DNA from: Bradyrhizobiaceae bacterium Ga0074131
GTDB lineage: Bacteria; Pseudomonadota; Alphaproteobacteria; Rhizobiales; Xanthobacteraceae
DNA length: 64,000 bases
Assembly: GCA_001464035.1 (NCBI GenBank)
Contig: LNEC01000018.1
Location: forward strand, 24,488-88,487
Direction of reading: 5' to 3'
The notes beneath the pieces were generated by a model that saw only the letters and a program-made list of their open reading frames with translations, made no database searches and was not told the origin of the DNA. This document shows positions 11,169 to 22,359 of the stretch, piece by piece; positions within the stretch are counted from its first letter, which is position 1, and every line of letters starts with the position of its first letter. Both the position numbers and the translations under genes were made by a program.

Positions 11169-12029
11169 TCAGGAAGCCCGCGCCGTCACGATCCAGATCG
11201 ATCCGCCCAGCCGCACTTCCTGTCCGCTGGCGAAGGGCGCCAGCGCTTCGCGAATCGAATGCTGGGCAGCGGACCGCACCCCGTCGGGTTGACCTTCCAG
11301 CGCGCGGTTGGCCGGGCCGATCTCCAGCACGGCCTCGACCGCCGCATCGAGACCCCGGCCGATCGCGACATCGAGCGAAAGATTGCGCGGCTCCATGGCG
11401 ATCCCGGAAAATCCGGCCTCGGAGAGGATGCGGTGCACGCGCGCCTCGGATGCAAATGCAAAAGGACCGGGATCCTCGGGCCCCTGCTGCGGCAGCTTCG
11501 CCACGTGCCTGTAGACGGCCTGCAGCGGCGCCATCGCCCACGGATTGTCGCGCGGCTCGCGCCAGCAGGCGAACGCCAGCCGTCCCGACGGCCGCAGCGC
11601 CCGGCGCATATTGGCGAAGGAGAGCGCCGGTTCGGCGAAGAACATCACGCCGAACCGCGACGTCAGCAGGTCGAAGCTGGCAGGCTCGAATGGATAGACC
11701 GTGGCATCCGCCAGCACGAATTCGACCGGCAGACCTGCCGGCATGACCTGCCGCGCCCGCGCCAGCATCGGCGCCGAGATATCGATGCCCAGCACGTGCC
11801 CGGTCGGGCCTGCTTGCCGGGCCAGTTCGACGGCGATGGCGCCGCAGCCGCAACCGACATCGATGATCCGCTCGCCTGGCCTGACGCCGGCGCGGTCGAT
11901 CAGGATCTCGGAGACCGGTGCGAGCAAGACGTCCTGCGACGCCTGCCGGTCGGTCCAGCGCTGGCCGGCGGGTCCGTTCCAGTACGCGATCTGGTCCGCG
12001 TTGAGATCGTGACCCGTGGGTGTATTCAT
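11169..12029 (-). CDS. class I SAM-dependent methyltransferase
   Basis: IIDVGCGCGAIAVELARQAGPTGHVLGIDISAPMLARAR. Confidence 0.9.
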   Translation of the reverse strand: MNTPTGHDLNADQIAYWNGPAGQRWTDRQASQDVLLAPVSEILIDRAGVRPGERIIDVGCGCGAIAVELARQAGPTGHVLGIDISAPMLARARQVMPAGLPVEFVLADATVYPFEPASFDLLTSRFGVMFFAEPALSFANMRRALRPSGRLAFACWREPRDNPWAMAPLQAVYRHVAKLPQQGPEDPGPFAFASEARVHRILSEAGFSGIAMEPRNLSLDVAIGRGLDAAVEAVLEIGPANRALEGQPDGVRSAAQHSIREALAPFASGQEVRLGGSIWIVTARAS

Positions 12030-12035
12030 GACCCG

Positions 12036-12332
12036 CTATTTCGCCGTGCCATCGGCCTTGACCCGCTTCGCCGGAGCATCCTTCGCAACAGCCTTGGGCG
12101 CGACAACCTTGGGCGCGCTGTCGTTGCGTACGGAGCCCCAGGGGTCGGAAGCAGCCTTCTGTTCGGGAATGCGGCCCAGCGACCTCTGGTAGGCTTGCTC
12201 GGCTTCCTTTTCGGCCTTGATCTCGTGCGCCGGCTTGCCCTCGAGTTCCCCGTATTTGGGGATCGATTTGCTCTGGGCATAAGCGGGCCCGGCCATTAAC
12301 GCGATGACAAGTGCGGCGAGGAAAACCCTCAT
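12036..12332 (-). CDS. hypothetical secreted protein
   Basis: MRVFLAALVIALMAGPAYAQ signal peptide; Lys/Ala-rich C-terminus. Confidence 0.65.
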   Translation of the reverse strand: MRVFLAALVIALMAGPAYAQSKSIPKYGELEGKPAHEIKAEKEAEQAYQRSLGRIPEQKAASDPWGSVRNDSAPKVVAPKAVAKDAPAKRVKADGTAK

Positions 12333-12445
12333 GCGCGGACCTCCGGTTTGAACAGTCCGCCTGGTTGCTTCACAACTTCGGCGCGACAGCCTTCGCTTCA
12401 CGATCCCTGGCTTGCCCAGCCGAAGCTCGCAGAGCGAGCGGAGGA

Positions 12446-12522
12446 TGGTAGGCGGCGACGGATTCGAACCGCCGACCCTCTCGGTGTAAACGAGATGCTC
12501 TAACCAGCTGAGCTAGCCGCCC
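12446..12522 (-). tRNA. tRNA-Val(TAC)
   Basis: GGGCGGCTAGCTCAGCTGGTTAGAGCATCTCGTTTACACCGAGAGGGTCGGCGGTTCGAATCCGTCGCCGCCTACCA. Confidence 0.95.
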
Positions 12523-12629
12523 TCGCCGGCTATTTACCGCCCCGCGCCCTGTGAAGGCAAGCGACGGCAACGAAACACCAAGCAAAAGCGGCGCCCCTTT
12601 CGGGACGCCGCCATTGTTACATTGCAAGC

Positions 12630-15056
12630 TCAGTGCGCCGTCAGGCCGCCTGCCGCTTCGTCGGTGGCGTCGGTCTTGACCGGCACCTTGGTGTCTTCTT
12701 CCCAGACGATCGGCACCGGCGGCCGTACCAGGGCCTTGGCAACGACGTCGTCGAGCCGCGCCACCGGGATGATGGTCATCCCGCCCTTGATCGCATCGGA
12801 AATCTCCGTGAGATCCTTGGCGTTGTCCTCGGGGATCAGCACCGTCTTGATGCCGCCCCGGGCAGCCGCCAGCAGTTTCTCCTTCAGGCCGCCGATCGGC
12901 AGCACCCGTCCCCGCAAGGTGATCTCGCCGGTCATGGCGACATCGTGCCGGACCGGGATGCCGGTCATGATGGAAACGATCGCGGTCGCCATCGCAACAC
13001 CCGCCGAGGGTCCATCCTTCGGGGTTGCCCCCTCGGGAACGTGGACGTGGATATCGCGGCGGTCGAACAGCGGCGGCTCGATGCCGAAGCCGACGGCGCG
13101 CGAGCGGACATAGGATGCCGCCGCCGAAATCGACTCCTTCATCACGTCGCGCAAATTGCCCGTGACCGTCATCTTGCCCTTGCCGGGCATCATGACGCCT
13201 TCGATGGTGAGCAGTTCACCGCCGACGTCGGTCCAGGCCAGGCCCGTGACGATGCCGACCTGAGGCTCGCTCTCGATCTCGCCGTAGCGATACTTCGGCA
13301 CGCCGAGAAACTCCTCGAGGGACTTCTCGGTGACCTTGACCGACTTCTTCTTCGAGATCATCAGCTCCTTCACCGCCTTGCGGGCGAGTGTCGAAAGCTC
13401 ACGCTCGAGGTTACGCACGCCCGCCTCGCGGGTGTAGCGGCGGATCATCAACAACAAAGCGTCGTCGTCGATCGACCATTCCCTGGAATCCAGGCCGTGC
13501 TTGGCGATCGCATTCGGGATCAGATGCTTGCGCGCAATCTCGACCTTCTCGTTTTCGGTGTAGCCGGCGATCCGGATGATCTCCATGCGGTCCATCAGCG
13601 GCCCGGGGATATTCAGCGTATTTGCGGTCGTGATGAACATCACGTTGGAGAGATCGTAGTCCACCTCGAGATAGTGATCGGCAAAGGTGCCGTTCTGCTC
13701 GGGGTCGAGTACCTCAAGCAAGGCCGATGACGGATCGCCGCGGAAGTCGGCGCCCATCTTGTCGATCTCGTCGAGCAGGAACAGCGGATTCGAGGTCTTC
13801 GCCTTGCGCATCGACTGGATGATCTTGCCGGGCATCGAGCCGATATAGGTGCGGCGGTGTCCGCGGATCTCCGCCTCATCCCGCACGCCGCCGAGCGAGA
13901 CGCGCACGAATTCGCGGCCCGTCGCCTTTGCGATGGATTTGCCGAGCGAGGTCTTGCCGACGCCGGGCGGCCCGACCAGGCACAGGATCGGTCCGGTCAG
14001 CTTGTTGGCGCGCGACTGCACCGCGAGATACTCGACGATGCGGTCCTTGACCTTCTCCAGCCCGTAATGGTCGTTGTCGAGCACCGCCTGCGCTGCGACC
14101 AGGTCCTTCTTGACCTTGGACTTCTTGTTCCACGGGATCGACAGCAGCCAGTCGAGATAGTTGCGCACGACGGTCGCTTCCGCGGACATCGGCGACATCT
14201 GACGCAGCTTCTTCAGCTCGTGCTGCGCCTTCTCCCGCGCTTCCTTGGAAAGCTTGGTCTTGGCAATCTTCTCTTCCAGATCGGCCAGCTCGTCGCGGCC
14301 TTCGTCGTCGCCGAGTTCCTTCTGGATCGCCTTCATCTGCTCGTTGAGATAATACTCGCGCTGGGTCTTCTCCATCTGGCGCTTGACGCGCGAGCGGATG
14401 CGCTTCTCGACCTGCAGCACCGAGATTTCGCTCTCCATCAGGCCCAGCACCTTTTCCAGGCGCGCGGTGACGGACAACGTCTCCAGGATGCCCTGGCGAT
14501 CGGCGATCTTGACCGCCAGATGCGAGGCCACGGTGTCGCCGAGCTTGGCGAAGTCCGTGATGGCCTGCACCACGCCGACGACTTCGGCAGAGATCTTCTT
14601 GTTGAGCTTCACATAGCTCTCGAAGTCGGACACCACCGAGCGCGACAGCGCCTCGGCCTCGACCGACGTGGCGTCGGTGTCGGCGAGCGCGACCGCGGTC
14701 GCCTCATAGTATTCGGATCGGTCGGAGTATTTCTGCACGCGCGCGCGCTCGAGCCCTTCCACCAGAACCTTGACGGTGCCGTCGGGCAATTTGAGCAGCT
14801 GCAACACGCTGGCAAGCGTGCCGGTTTCATAGATCGAATCCGGACTCGGATCATCATCCGACGCGTTCTTTTGCGTCGCGAGCATGATCAGGGCGTCATT
14901 CTTCATGACCTCTTCCAGCGCGCGGATCGATTTCTCGCGGCCGACAAACAGCGGTACGATCATGTGCGGAAAGACCACGATGTCGCGAAGCGGCAGCACC
15001 GGATAGGAGTGGCTTTCGCCGTGAACGATAGATGGCCGGAGTTTGGGGGGCGTCAT
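12630..15056 (-). CDS. lon: ATP-dependent endopeptidase La
   Basis: [15 protein letters not shown], catalytic [14 protein letters not shown], 808 aa. Confidence 0.98.
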   Translation of the reverse strand: MTPPKLRPSIVHGESHSYPVLPLRDIVVFPHMIVPLFVGREKSIRALEEVMKNDALIMLATQKNASDDDPSPDSIYETGTLASVLQLLKLPDGTVKVLVEGLERARVQKYSDRSEYYEATAVALADTDATSVEAEALSRSVVSDFESYVKLNKKISAEVVGVVQAITDFAKLGDTVASHLAVKIADRQGILETLSVTARLEKVLGLMESEISVLQVEKRIRSRVKRQMEKTQREYYLNEQMKAIQKELGDDEGRDELADLEEKIAKTKLSKEAREKAQHELKKLRQMSPMSAEATVVRNYLDWLLSIPWNKKSKVKKDLVAAQAVLDNDHYGLEKVKDRIVEYLAVQSRANKLTGPILCLVGPPGVGKTSLGKSIAKATGREFVRVSLGGVRDEAEIRGHRRTYIGSMPGKIIQSMRKAKTSNPLFLLDEIDKMGADFRGDPSSALLEVLDPEQNGTFADHYLEVDYDLSNVMFITTANTLNIPGPLMDRMEIIRIAGYTENEKVEIARKHLIPNAIAKHGLDSREWSIDDDALLLMIRRYTREAGVRNLERELSTLARKAVKELMISKKKSVKVTEKSLEEFLGVPKYRYGEIESEPQVGIVTGLAWTDVGGELLTIEGVMMPGKGKMTVTGNLRDVMKESISAAASYVRSRAVGFGIEPPLFDRRDIHVHVPEGATPKDGPSAGVAMATAIVSIMTGIPVRHDVAMTGEITLRGRVLPIGGLKEKLLAAARGGIKTVLIPEDNAKDLTEISDAIKGGMTIIPVARLDDVVAKALVRPPVPIVWEEDTKVPVKTDATDEAAGGLTAH

Positions 15057-15362
15057 GGGCTTTTCCTTCTGTTGTGCCCCCTTGCACGCAGTCCGCGATT
15101 TTGCGCTACCGCCACAAGGTGCCTAGATATGCCGGTCGAACGGCCGCGTCGTGGCCGCTTGTTTCCGGATCGCTGGATCGGCGAATCCCACGTTCATGTT
15201 TTCATCACCGACAGCATTAGGTGGCTATCGACCATGGGGGTGTCAAGTCGCTGGAAAGAGCGCGCCAATTGGGGCTAACGCGAACAAGCGCTACACCACC
15301 GCGGCCGCCGAAACCCGGCAGCCTACGCTTACGAAATCTTCATTCGCCGGCGGCCGATACGA

Positions 15363-16637
15363 TCAGGCGCTGGCGCTGCTTTCGACGGCACGGTCGGAGC
15401 GATCGGCGTAGATGTAAAGGGGACGAGCGGTTCCCTCGACGACTTCGCGCGAGATCACGACCTCTTCGACGCCTTCCAGTCCCGGGAGATCGAACATGGT
15501 CTCCAGCAGGATGCTTTCGAGAATCGAGCGCAGGCCGCGCGCGCCGGTCTTGCGCTCGATCGCCTTGCGGGCGACCGCGCCAAGCGCTTCGTCGGCGAAG
15601 GTAAGCTCGATGTTCTCCATCTCGAACAGCCGCTGGTACTGCTTGACCAGCGCGTTCTTCGGATCAGTCAGAATCTTCTTCAGCGAAGCTTCGTCGAGAT
15701 CCTCCAGGGTGGCGACCACCGGCAGGCGGCCGACGAATTCCGGGATCAGGCCGTACTTCAGGAGATCCTCCGGCTCGACATGACGGAAGATCTCGCCGGT
15801 ACGGCGGTCTTCCGGCGCCAGCACCTGCGCTGCGAAGCCGATCGAGGTCGAGCGTCCGCGCGCGGAGATGATCTTCTCCAGTCCGGAGAATGCGCCGCCG
15901 CAGATGAACAGAATGTTGGTCGTATCGACCTGCAGGAACTCCTGCTGCGGATGCTTGCGGCCGCCCTGCGGAGGAACCGAGGCAACGGTGCCTTCCATGA
16001 TCTTCAGCAGCGCCTGCTGAACGCCCTCGCCCGATACGTCGCGGGTGATGGAGGGGTTGTCGGATTTTCGGCTGATCTTGTCGATCTCGTCGATATAGAC
16101 GATGCCGCGCTGCGCGCGCTCGACATTGTAGTCGGCCGACTGCAACAGCTTCAGGATGATGTTCTCGACGTCTTCGCCGACATAGCCGGCTTCGGTCAGC
16201 GTCGTCGCATCCGCCATCGTGAACGGCACATCGAGAATCCGCGCCAGCGTCTGCGCCAGCAGGGTCTTGCCCGAGCCGGTCGGACCGATCAGCAGGATGT
16301 TCGACTTGGCGAGTTCGACGTCGTTGTGCTTGGTCTGGTGATTGAGCCGCTTGTAGTGATTATGGACGGCGACCGACAGTACCTTCTTGGCGTGGCTCTG
16401 GCCGATCACGTAATCGTCGAGGACCTTGCAGATTTCCTTGGGAGTCGGGATGCCGTCGCGCGACTTCACCAGCGAGGATTTGTTTTCCTCCCGGATGATG
16501 TCCATGCACAGTTCAACGCATTCGTCGCAGATGAAGACGGTGGGACCCGCGATCAGTTTGCGGACTTCATGCTGACTCTTGCCGCAGAACGAGCAATACA
16601 GCGTGTTCTTGGAGTCGCTCGTGCCGACCTTACTCAT
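15363..16637 (-). CDS. clpX: ATP-dependent Clp protease ATP-binding subunit
   Basis: Zn-finger [19 protein letters not shown]...[23 protein letters not shown]. Confidence 0.98.
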   Translation of the reverse strand: MSKVGTSDSKNTLYCSFCGKSQHEVRKLIAGPTVFICDECVELCMDIIREENKSSLVKSRDGIPTPKEICKVLDDYVIGQSHAKKVLSVAVHNHYKRLNHQTKHNDVELAKSNILLIGPTGSGKTLLAQTLARILDVPFTMADATTLTEAGYVGEDVENIILKLLQSADYNVERAQRGIVYIDEIDKISRKSDNPSITRDVSGEGVQQALLKIMEGTVASVPPQGGRKHPQQEFLQVDTTNILFICGGAFSGLEKIISARGRSTSIGFAAQVLAPEDRRTGEIFRHVEPEDLLKYGLIPEFVGRLPVVATLEDLDEASLKKILTDPKNALVKQYQRLFEMENIELTFADEALGAVARKAIERKTGARGLRSILESILLETMFDLPGLEGVEEVVISREVVEGTARPLYIYADRSDRAVESSASA

Positions 16638-17064
16638 TCTTATCTCCGTCCGCCGTTCGATCTCGTCCGCTCGATCGCCCCATTCCGGCACTTAGCCGGC
16701 ACAAGTTCTAGATAGAGCAAAATCCGTACCAAAAAAGACCCTAACTTCAGATACCGCTCGAATCGCGGCTAACTCGAATCCTCCGCGAGCATAGCCTATC
16801 CCCGCCAGCCAACCATGGTCGCACCCGACTATCAAGAATTCGCTAATTGTCCTGACACCCGGTACCCGTGACAATACCGTGATTTCCGGCCTTCACGCGA
16901 GGCGAACCTGTCGAAATCGCCCAAGCGTTGCGTGATTACCACGCCGCCAGACCAGCACGAAAGCGGAACTTCCCGCCCATCCGGGGCATAGATGTCCCAC
17001 CGGCGGCCGAAATTGCCCGCTGACGACGGGTATTCATGTCCAGGTAACCCACGCGTCGGGCAAA

Positions 17065-17697
17065 CTACGGCGTCTTCGCCGCCAGCTCTTCCTGGCGCTT
17101 GTCGATCACCTTGTCGACGATGCCGAAGTCGCGGGCCATCTCCGCGGTGAGGAACTTGTCACGCTCTAGCGCGTCCTCGATCGCCTTGAAGGTCTGGCCG
17201 GTGTGCTTCACGTAAATCTCGTTGAGTCGCTTTTTCAGGTTCAGGATTTCCTGGGCGTGCAGCATGATGTCGGTGGCCTGGCCCTGGAAGCCGCCGGAGG
17301 GCTGGTGCACCATGATGCGCGAGTTCGGCAACGAAAACCGCATATCCTTATGGCCGGCGGCCAGCAGCAGCGAACCCATCGACGCCGCCTGCCCGGTGCA
17401 AAGCGTCGACACCGGCGGACGGATGAACTGCATCGTGTCGTAGATCGCCAGGCCCGACGTCACCACGCCGCCGGGCGAGTTGATGTACATCGAGATTTCC
17501 TTCTTCGGATTCTCGGCCTCGAGAAACAAGAGCTGCGCGACGACCAGCGTCGACATGCCGTCCTCGACCGGTCCGGTCAGGAAGATGATGCGTTCCTTCA
17601 ACAGACGCGAAAAGATGTCGTAGGCGCGTTCGCCACGGTTGGTCTGTTCGACCACCATCGGCACGAGTTGCATGTAGGTTTCGACCGGATCGCGCAT
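17065..17697 (-). CDS. clpP: ATP-dependent Clp protease proteolytic subunit
   Basis: [25 protein letters not shown]. Confidence 0.98.
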   Translation of the reverse strand: MRDPVETYMQLVPMVVEQTNRGERAYDIFSRLLKERIIFLTGPVEDGMSTLVVAQLLFLEAENPKKEISMYINSPGGVVTSGLAIYDTMQFIRPPVSTLCTGQAASMGSLLLAAGHKDMRFSLPNSRIMVHQPSGGFQGQATDIMLHAQEILNLKKRLNEIYVKHTGQTFKAIEDALERDKFLTAEMARDFGIVDKVIDKRQEELAAKTP

Positions 17698-17979
17698 TAA
17701 TCACCCAAGGGTTTGCAGAACGGTTGGTAGAAACTGGAGGCGGACATCCATCGACAAGGCAGGGGTATGGAATCTGCCGGCGTGGACGAACGTCCCGTGA
17801 TGCAGGACTTAAACGACAGGGCTCAGATATGGGCCAATTCCCCGGTAACAAGACCGGGCCAACGGCGTGCGGAATTCGCTGCAGTTGAAGCTGATTCGCA
17901 CGGCCCGGCATAGCGACGGATACCGTCGCCATGTCGCTTTCGCTCCTCAACCTTAACGCCGACGGACAGGCTGGTCGGG

Positions 17980-19326
17980 TCAGGCCGCGCTCTTCTCCTC
18001 GTCCTCGTCCTTGTAGAGGTCCTCGCGGGTGACCTTCTTTTCGGTCACATTGGCCAATTCGAGAATGAAATCGACCACCTTGTCCTCGTAGATCGGTGCA
18101 CGAAGCTGGGCGAGCGCGTTGGTATTGCTGCGATAGTAGTCCCAGACTTCCTTCTCGCGGCCCGCGCGGCTGACCTCGTCGTCGGTGACCGTGATCTTGT
18201 TCTTCTCGCCGATCTCGGACAGCACCAGACCGAGCCGGACCCGGCGGTCGGCGATCTTCTGGTACTCTTCCTTGGCCGCCTCCTCCGTGGTGTCTTCATC
18301 GGCGAAGGTCTTGCCGCCGGACTCCATCTCGGCCTTGATCGAGTTCCACATCAGATTGAACTCTTCCTCGACCAGCGACGGCGGCGCTTCGAAGCGATGC
18401 GCCTCGTCGAGCCTGTCCAGGAGCGTCCGCTTGACCTTCCGGCGAGTGGCGCCGGCGAATTCGGCCGCGAGCCGCTCGCGCGCGGCTTCCTTCAGCTTGT
18501 CGAGGGATTCGAGGCCGAGCGTCTTGGCGAACTCGTCGTCGATCGTGGTGTCCTGCGGTGCCTCGATCGCGGTGGCCGTGGTTTCGAACTCGGCCGCCTG
18601 GCCAGCGAGTTTCTCGCTGGCGTAATTCTTGGGGAATGAAACGTTCAGGGTGCGGGTTTCGCCGGCCGCAACGCCGATCAACTGCTCCTCGAAGCCGGGA
18701 ATGAATTGCCCGGCGCCGATCACGACCTGGATGCCCTCGCCGGCGCCGCCGTCGAACGGCACACCGTCGATGCTGCCCTTGAAGGAGATCGTGACCCGGT
18801 CGCCGGTTTCGGCCTTTACGCCTTCCTTGGCGCCCTCGCCCTTGGCGGCGTAGGGACGATTCTGGTCGGCGATGCGCTTGATTGCCTCGTCGACGTCGGC
18901 GTCGGTCACTTCAACGATCGGTTTCTCGACGGTAAAGCTCTTGAAGTCGGCGAGCGCGATCGCGGGCACCACTTCGATCGAGACGGTGTAGGTGAGATCG
19001 GATTTGCCCGAAAGGATGTCCTCGACCTGTTTGGCCTCTGTGGGCATCGTGATCTTCGGTTCGGTCGCCAGGCGAAAGCCGCGCTCGGTGAAGATCTGGG
19101 TGTTGGTGTCGCGGATGGTCTGGTCGATGGTCTCGGCCATCACGGAGCGGCCATACACCTTCTTGAGGTGGCTCACCGGCACCTTGCCCGGGCGAAAGCC
19201 GTTGAGGCGGACCTTGTCCTTGAGATCAACCAGCTTGGCGTCCGCCTTGGCATCGAGATCCGATGCGGGAACGCTGATCTGGAATTCGTGCTTCAAGCCC
19301 TCGGCGAGGGTTTCTGTGACCTGCAT
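17980..19326 (-). CDS. tig: trigger factor
   Basis: [27 protein letters not shown]..., [20 protein letters not shown]-like domain. Confidence 0.96.
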   Translation of the reverse strand: MQVTETLAEGLKHEFQISVPASDLDAKADAKLVDLKDKVRLNGFRPGKVPVSHLKKVYGRSVMAETIDQTIRDTNTQIFTERGFRLATEPKITMPTEAKQVEDILSGKSDLTYTVSIEVVPAIALADFKSFTVEKPIVEVTDADVDEAIKRIADQNRPYAAKGEGAKEGVKAETGDRVTISFKGSIDGVPFDGGAGEGIQVVIGAGQFIPGFEEQLIGVAAGETRTLNVSFPKNYASEKLAGQAAEFETTATAIEAPQDTTIDDEFAKTLGLESLDKLKEAARERLAAEFAGATRRKVKRTLLDRLDEAHRFEAPPSLVEEEFNLMWNSIKAEMESGGKTFADEDTTEEAAKEEYQKIADRRVRLGLVLSEIGEKNKITVTDDEVSRAGREKEVWDYYRSNTNALAQLRAPIYEDKVVDFILELANVTEKKVTREDLYKDEDEEKSAA

Positions 19327-19498
19327 GGCGTCAATCTTCTTCCCGCTTGGTCCGGCCTCCGCGGCACGGACAGTGTCAATCTGGTCGCGCAAGGCTCAAC
19401 ACCTGCGCCGGTGGTTCGGCGGTCCCATTTCCCTTAGGGTATTTTACCCCTTTGGCAACAGGTCCTCCAGCAATCGTCATGCAAACGCTGTCAGCGCT

Positions 19499-19583
19499 TG
19501 GTGCGGGCGGAGGGACTCGAACCCCCACAACTTTCGTCACTGGAACCTAAATCCAGCGCGTCTACCAGTTCCGCCACGCCCGC
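19499..19583 (-). tRNA. tRNA-Leu(TAG)
   Basis: GCGGGCGTGGCGGAACTGGTAGACGCGCTGGATTTAGGTTCCAGTGACGAAAGTTGTGGGGGTTCGAGTCCCTCCGCCCGCACCA; long variable arm. Confidence 0.95.
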
Positions 19584-19904
19584 TGAGAGCATCCTGTCCG
19601 GCCGCAACGCCCGAGCAGGATTGCCGAAAAACGTGAAGCGGTTTTCGGGCGGCCAATCATGCTCCAAGTTAATGGAATTGATCACGTTTACGATCTGGAC
19701 GCGCTCATCCAAATTATACCCATGATCGCTGCGGCGGGCTTATAACATGGGCAAACCTGTTCGCAGCAAAAAAATGGCCCGGTTTCGAGCCTTGGGGGCG
19801 CAGTGGCGACACTGGACTTCTCGAGCCAAAAATGGTCCGCATTCGAGCTGCAACTGAGAATATCGAAAAACAACCCCATGCAACGTGGCAGGCAGCCAAC
19901 CCCT

Positions 19905-21227
19905 ATGCCGGATCGCATCCTCGCACTGGACCGACGCGAGCTCTTGGCCGGCCTGGGCGCAACTGCGCTAGCCCCGGTATTGCCATCAATCGCCGCTGCC
20001 CAGGGGCGGACGTCGCTGTCCCTGCAGGCCAAAGAAGGCGTCATCGCCTTGCGTCCGGGAGGGCCGGGTACGCCGGTCTGGACGCTCGAAGCACCGGCCC
20101 ACGGCCCCGGCCTCAGGTTCAAGCGCGGCGAGACGCTGGAGATCGCGTTCGGAAACCGCCTTCCGGTCCCCGCGATCACCAGCTGGCGCGGGATCGGCGG
20201 CGTTCCGGCCGCCGAACCGCTGGCCGCGCGGGCGCCGCTGGCATCAGGGGCGAAGGAAACCCTGATGCTTCCCTTGCGTCACGCCGGCAGCTTGCTGTGC
20301 GACCTTCGCCTGCTCGGCGACGGTCAGGCCAGGATGGCGCGCGGCTTGCCGCTGATCGTGGACGAGACCGAGCCAGTCGCGGTCGACCGCGACGAAGTGC
20401 TCCTGATCGAAGACTGGCGGCTGCGCCCGGACGGGACCGCGGTCGCGCCCGGTGTCGACCCCCAGGCCACGGAGCCGCTCTACACCGTCAACGGGCTGAC
20501 CACGCTCGACATCCCCGCCCGCTCCCATCAGCGGTTGCGGCTTCGCTTCATCAACGGTTGTCAACGCGCTGTTATCGCAGTCAAAATCGAGAACCACGAG
20601 GTCTGGGTAATGGCCCTCGACGGCCAGCCGGCCGAGCCGTTCCTCGCCCGTGGTGGCGCGCTCCTATTGGCGCCGGGAACCCGCATCGACGCGTTTGTCG
20701 ATGCGACCGCGACGGCAGGCTCGGCCTCATCCATTCTGCTGCATGACGGCAAGGAGGCCCGCCCCATCGCGCGCCTCGTTACCTCTGCGGAGCCACCGGT
20801 CAGGGCCGCACCGCTGCCCGCCGCCGCCCCGTTGCCCTCCAACGGCCTGCCAGCCCGGATGGATCTGAAAAGCGCGTTGCGGGTCGATCTTGCGCTCGGC
20901 GGACCGCCAGCCGATTGGGTGATCCCGGCTAATTTTGTGAATTCCGCCGCGCCTGCGTTCCGCGCCAAGGCCGGCCGCATTGTCGTGCTGGCCCTGACCA
21001 ACCGTGCCGCCATCGCGACCGTGTTCCATCTCCACGGCCATCATTTCCGGCTGCTCGACCGCCTCGACGACGGCTGGAAGCCGTTCTGGCTGGACACGCT
21101 GGCGATCGAGCCCGGGCAGACCCAGCGGATCGCTTTCGCCGCCGAATTCGCCGGCCGCTGGCTGATCGAACAGGTCGCGACCGACTGGGCGGCGCCCCGC
21201 CTCATCAGGTGGTACAGTGTCGAATGA
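19905..21227 (+). CDS. multicopper-oxidase-fold protein (cupredoxin), ligand-depleted
   Basis: Signal DRRELLAGLGATALAPVLPSIAAA (Tat-like); HLHGHHFRLLDR and cupredoxin domain layout; other canonical copper motifs absent. Confidence 0.75.
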   Translation: MPDRILALDRRELLAGLGATALAPVLPSIAAAQGRTSLSLQAKEGVIALRPGGPGTPVWTLEAPAHGPGLRFKRGETLEIAFGNRLPVPAITSWRGIGGVPAAEPLAARAPLASGAKETLMLPLRHAGSLLCDLRLLGDGQARMARGLPLIVDETEPVAVDRDEVLLIEDWRLRPDGTAVAPGVDPQATEPLYTVNGLTTLDIPARSHQRLRLRFINGCQRAVIAVKIENHEVWVMALDGQPAEPFLARGGALLLAPGTRIDAFVDATATAGSASSILLHDGKEARPIARLVTSAEPPVRAAPLPAAAPLPSNGLPARMDLKSALRVDLALGGPPADWVIPANFVNSAAPAFRAKAGRIVVLALTNRAAIATVFHLHGHHFRLLDRLDDGWKPFWLDTLAIEPGQTQRIAFAAEFAGRWLIEQVATDWAAPRLIRWYSVE

Positions 21228-21237
21228 GGAGCCGAGC

Positions 21238-22320
21238 ATGAGCGCCACCACTCTCACCATCAGCAGCGTCAGGGCCCGCGCCGTCGTCGCCCCGATCTCG
21301 CGCCCCGTCAAAAACGCCTTCGGCGTCATCGAGGCCGCACCGCTGGTGCTGATCGATGTCTCGACCGATCAGGGGATTACAGGGCGCTCCTACATCTTTG
21401 CCTACGCCCGGCTGACGCTGAAACCGCTGGTGCTGCTGATCGAGGAAATCGGCCGCGACCTCACCGGCAGGGCCATCGCGCCGTTCGACCTGATGGCTGC
21501 GATGGACGCCAAATTCCGGTTGCTTGGCTGGCAGGGCCTGGTCGGCATGGCGGTGTCCGGTCTCGATATGGCGTTCTGGGACGCGCTGGGCGGGGCGGCC
21601 GGCCAGCCGTTGGTCACCCTGCTCGGCGGCTCGCCGCGGCCGATCCCGGCCTATGACAGTTACGGGGTGGTCGATCCCAAAGCCGACGCGAAGGACCTCA
21701 AGCGCTCGCTGGATCAGGGTTTCAAGGGCATCAAGATCAAGGGCGGCGACGGCGATGCCGTCAACGACGAGCGGGTCGTAAGAGGGGTTCGCGAACTGAT
21801 CGGCCCTGATATCGCGCTCATGATCGACTTCAACCAGTCGCTCGATCCCGCTGAAGCGACCCGCCGTATCGAACGACTGGCGCCCTACGATCTGCACTGG
21901 ATCGAAGAACCGGTGCCGCAGGAAAACCTGCTCGGTCACGCCAAGGTCCGGGAAATGTCGCCGACCCCGATCCAGGCCGGCGAAAACTGGTGGTTTCCGC
22001 GCGGCTTTGCCGAGGCGATCGCGGTCGGCGCGTCTGATTTCATCATGCCCGATTTGATGAAGTGCGGCGGCGTCACGGGCTGGCTCCGCATCGCCGGCCA
22101 GGCCGAAGCCGCATCAATCCCGATGTCCAGCCACCTGTTCGCCGAGGCCAGCTCCCACATGCTGGCGGTGACGCCGACAGCGCATTGGCTCGAGGTGCTG
22201 GACCTCGCTCGCGCCATTCTGGGCGAGCCGATCGAGATCGTCGATGGCGCGGTGACCGCGCGTGGACCCGGTCTCGGGCTGGACTGGAACGAAGCGGCCG
22301 TGACGAAATATCTGGTGTGA
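21238..22320 (+). CDS. mandelate racemase/muconate lactonizing enzyme family (enolase superfamily)
   Basis: GFKGIKIKGG, LMIDFNQSLDPAEA, WIEEPVPQENL, QAGENWW, DFIMPDLMKCGGVTGW, MSSHLFAEAS. Confidence 0.9.
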   Translation: MSATTLTISSVRARAVVAPISRPVKNAFGVIEAAPLVLIDVSTDQGITGRSYIFAYARLTLKPLVLLIEEIGRDLTGRAIAPFDLMAAMDAKFRLLGWQGLVGMAVSGLDMAFWDALGGAAGQPLVTLLGGSPRPIPAYDSYGVVDPKADAKDLKRSLDQGFKGIKIKGGDGDAVNDERVVRGVRELIGPDIALMIDFNQSLDPAEATRRIERLAPYDLHWIEEPVPQENLLGHAKVREMSPTPIQAGENWWFPRGFAEAIAVGASDFIMPDLMKCGGVTGWLRIAGQAEAASIPMSSHLFAEASSHMLAVTPTAHWLEVLDLARAILGEPIEIVDGAVTARGPGLGLDWNEAAVTKYLV

Positions 22321-22359
22321 GCGGCTGGCGGCAACGCTGCAGGTCGCTGCCGCGCCGTC

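Noticed and set aside
13857-15278. 473-aa plus-strand ORF opposite lon
   Set aside because: Shadow ORF; lon motifs clear on the minus strand.
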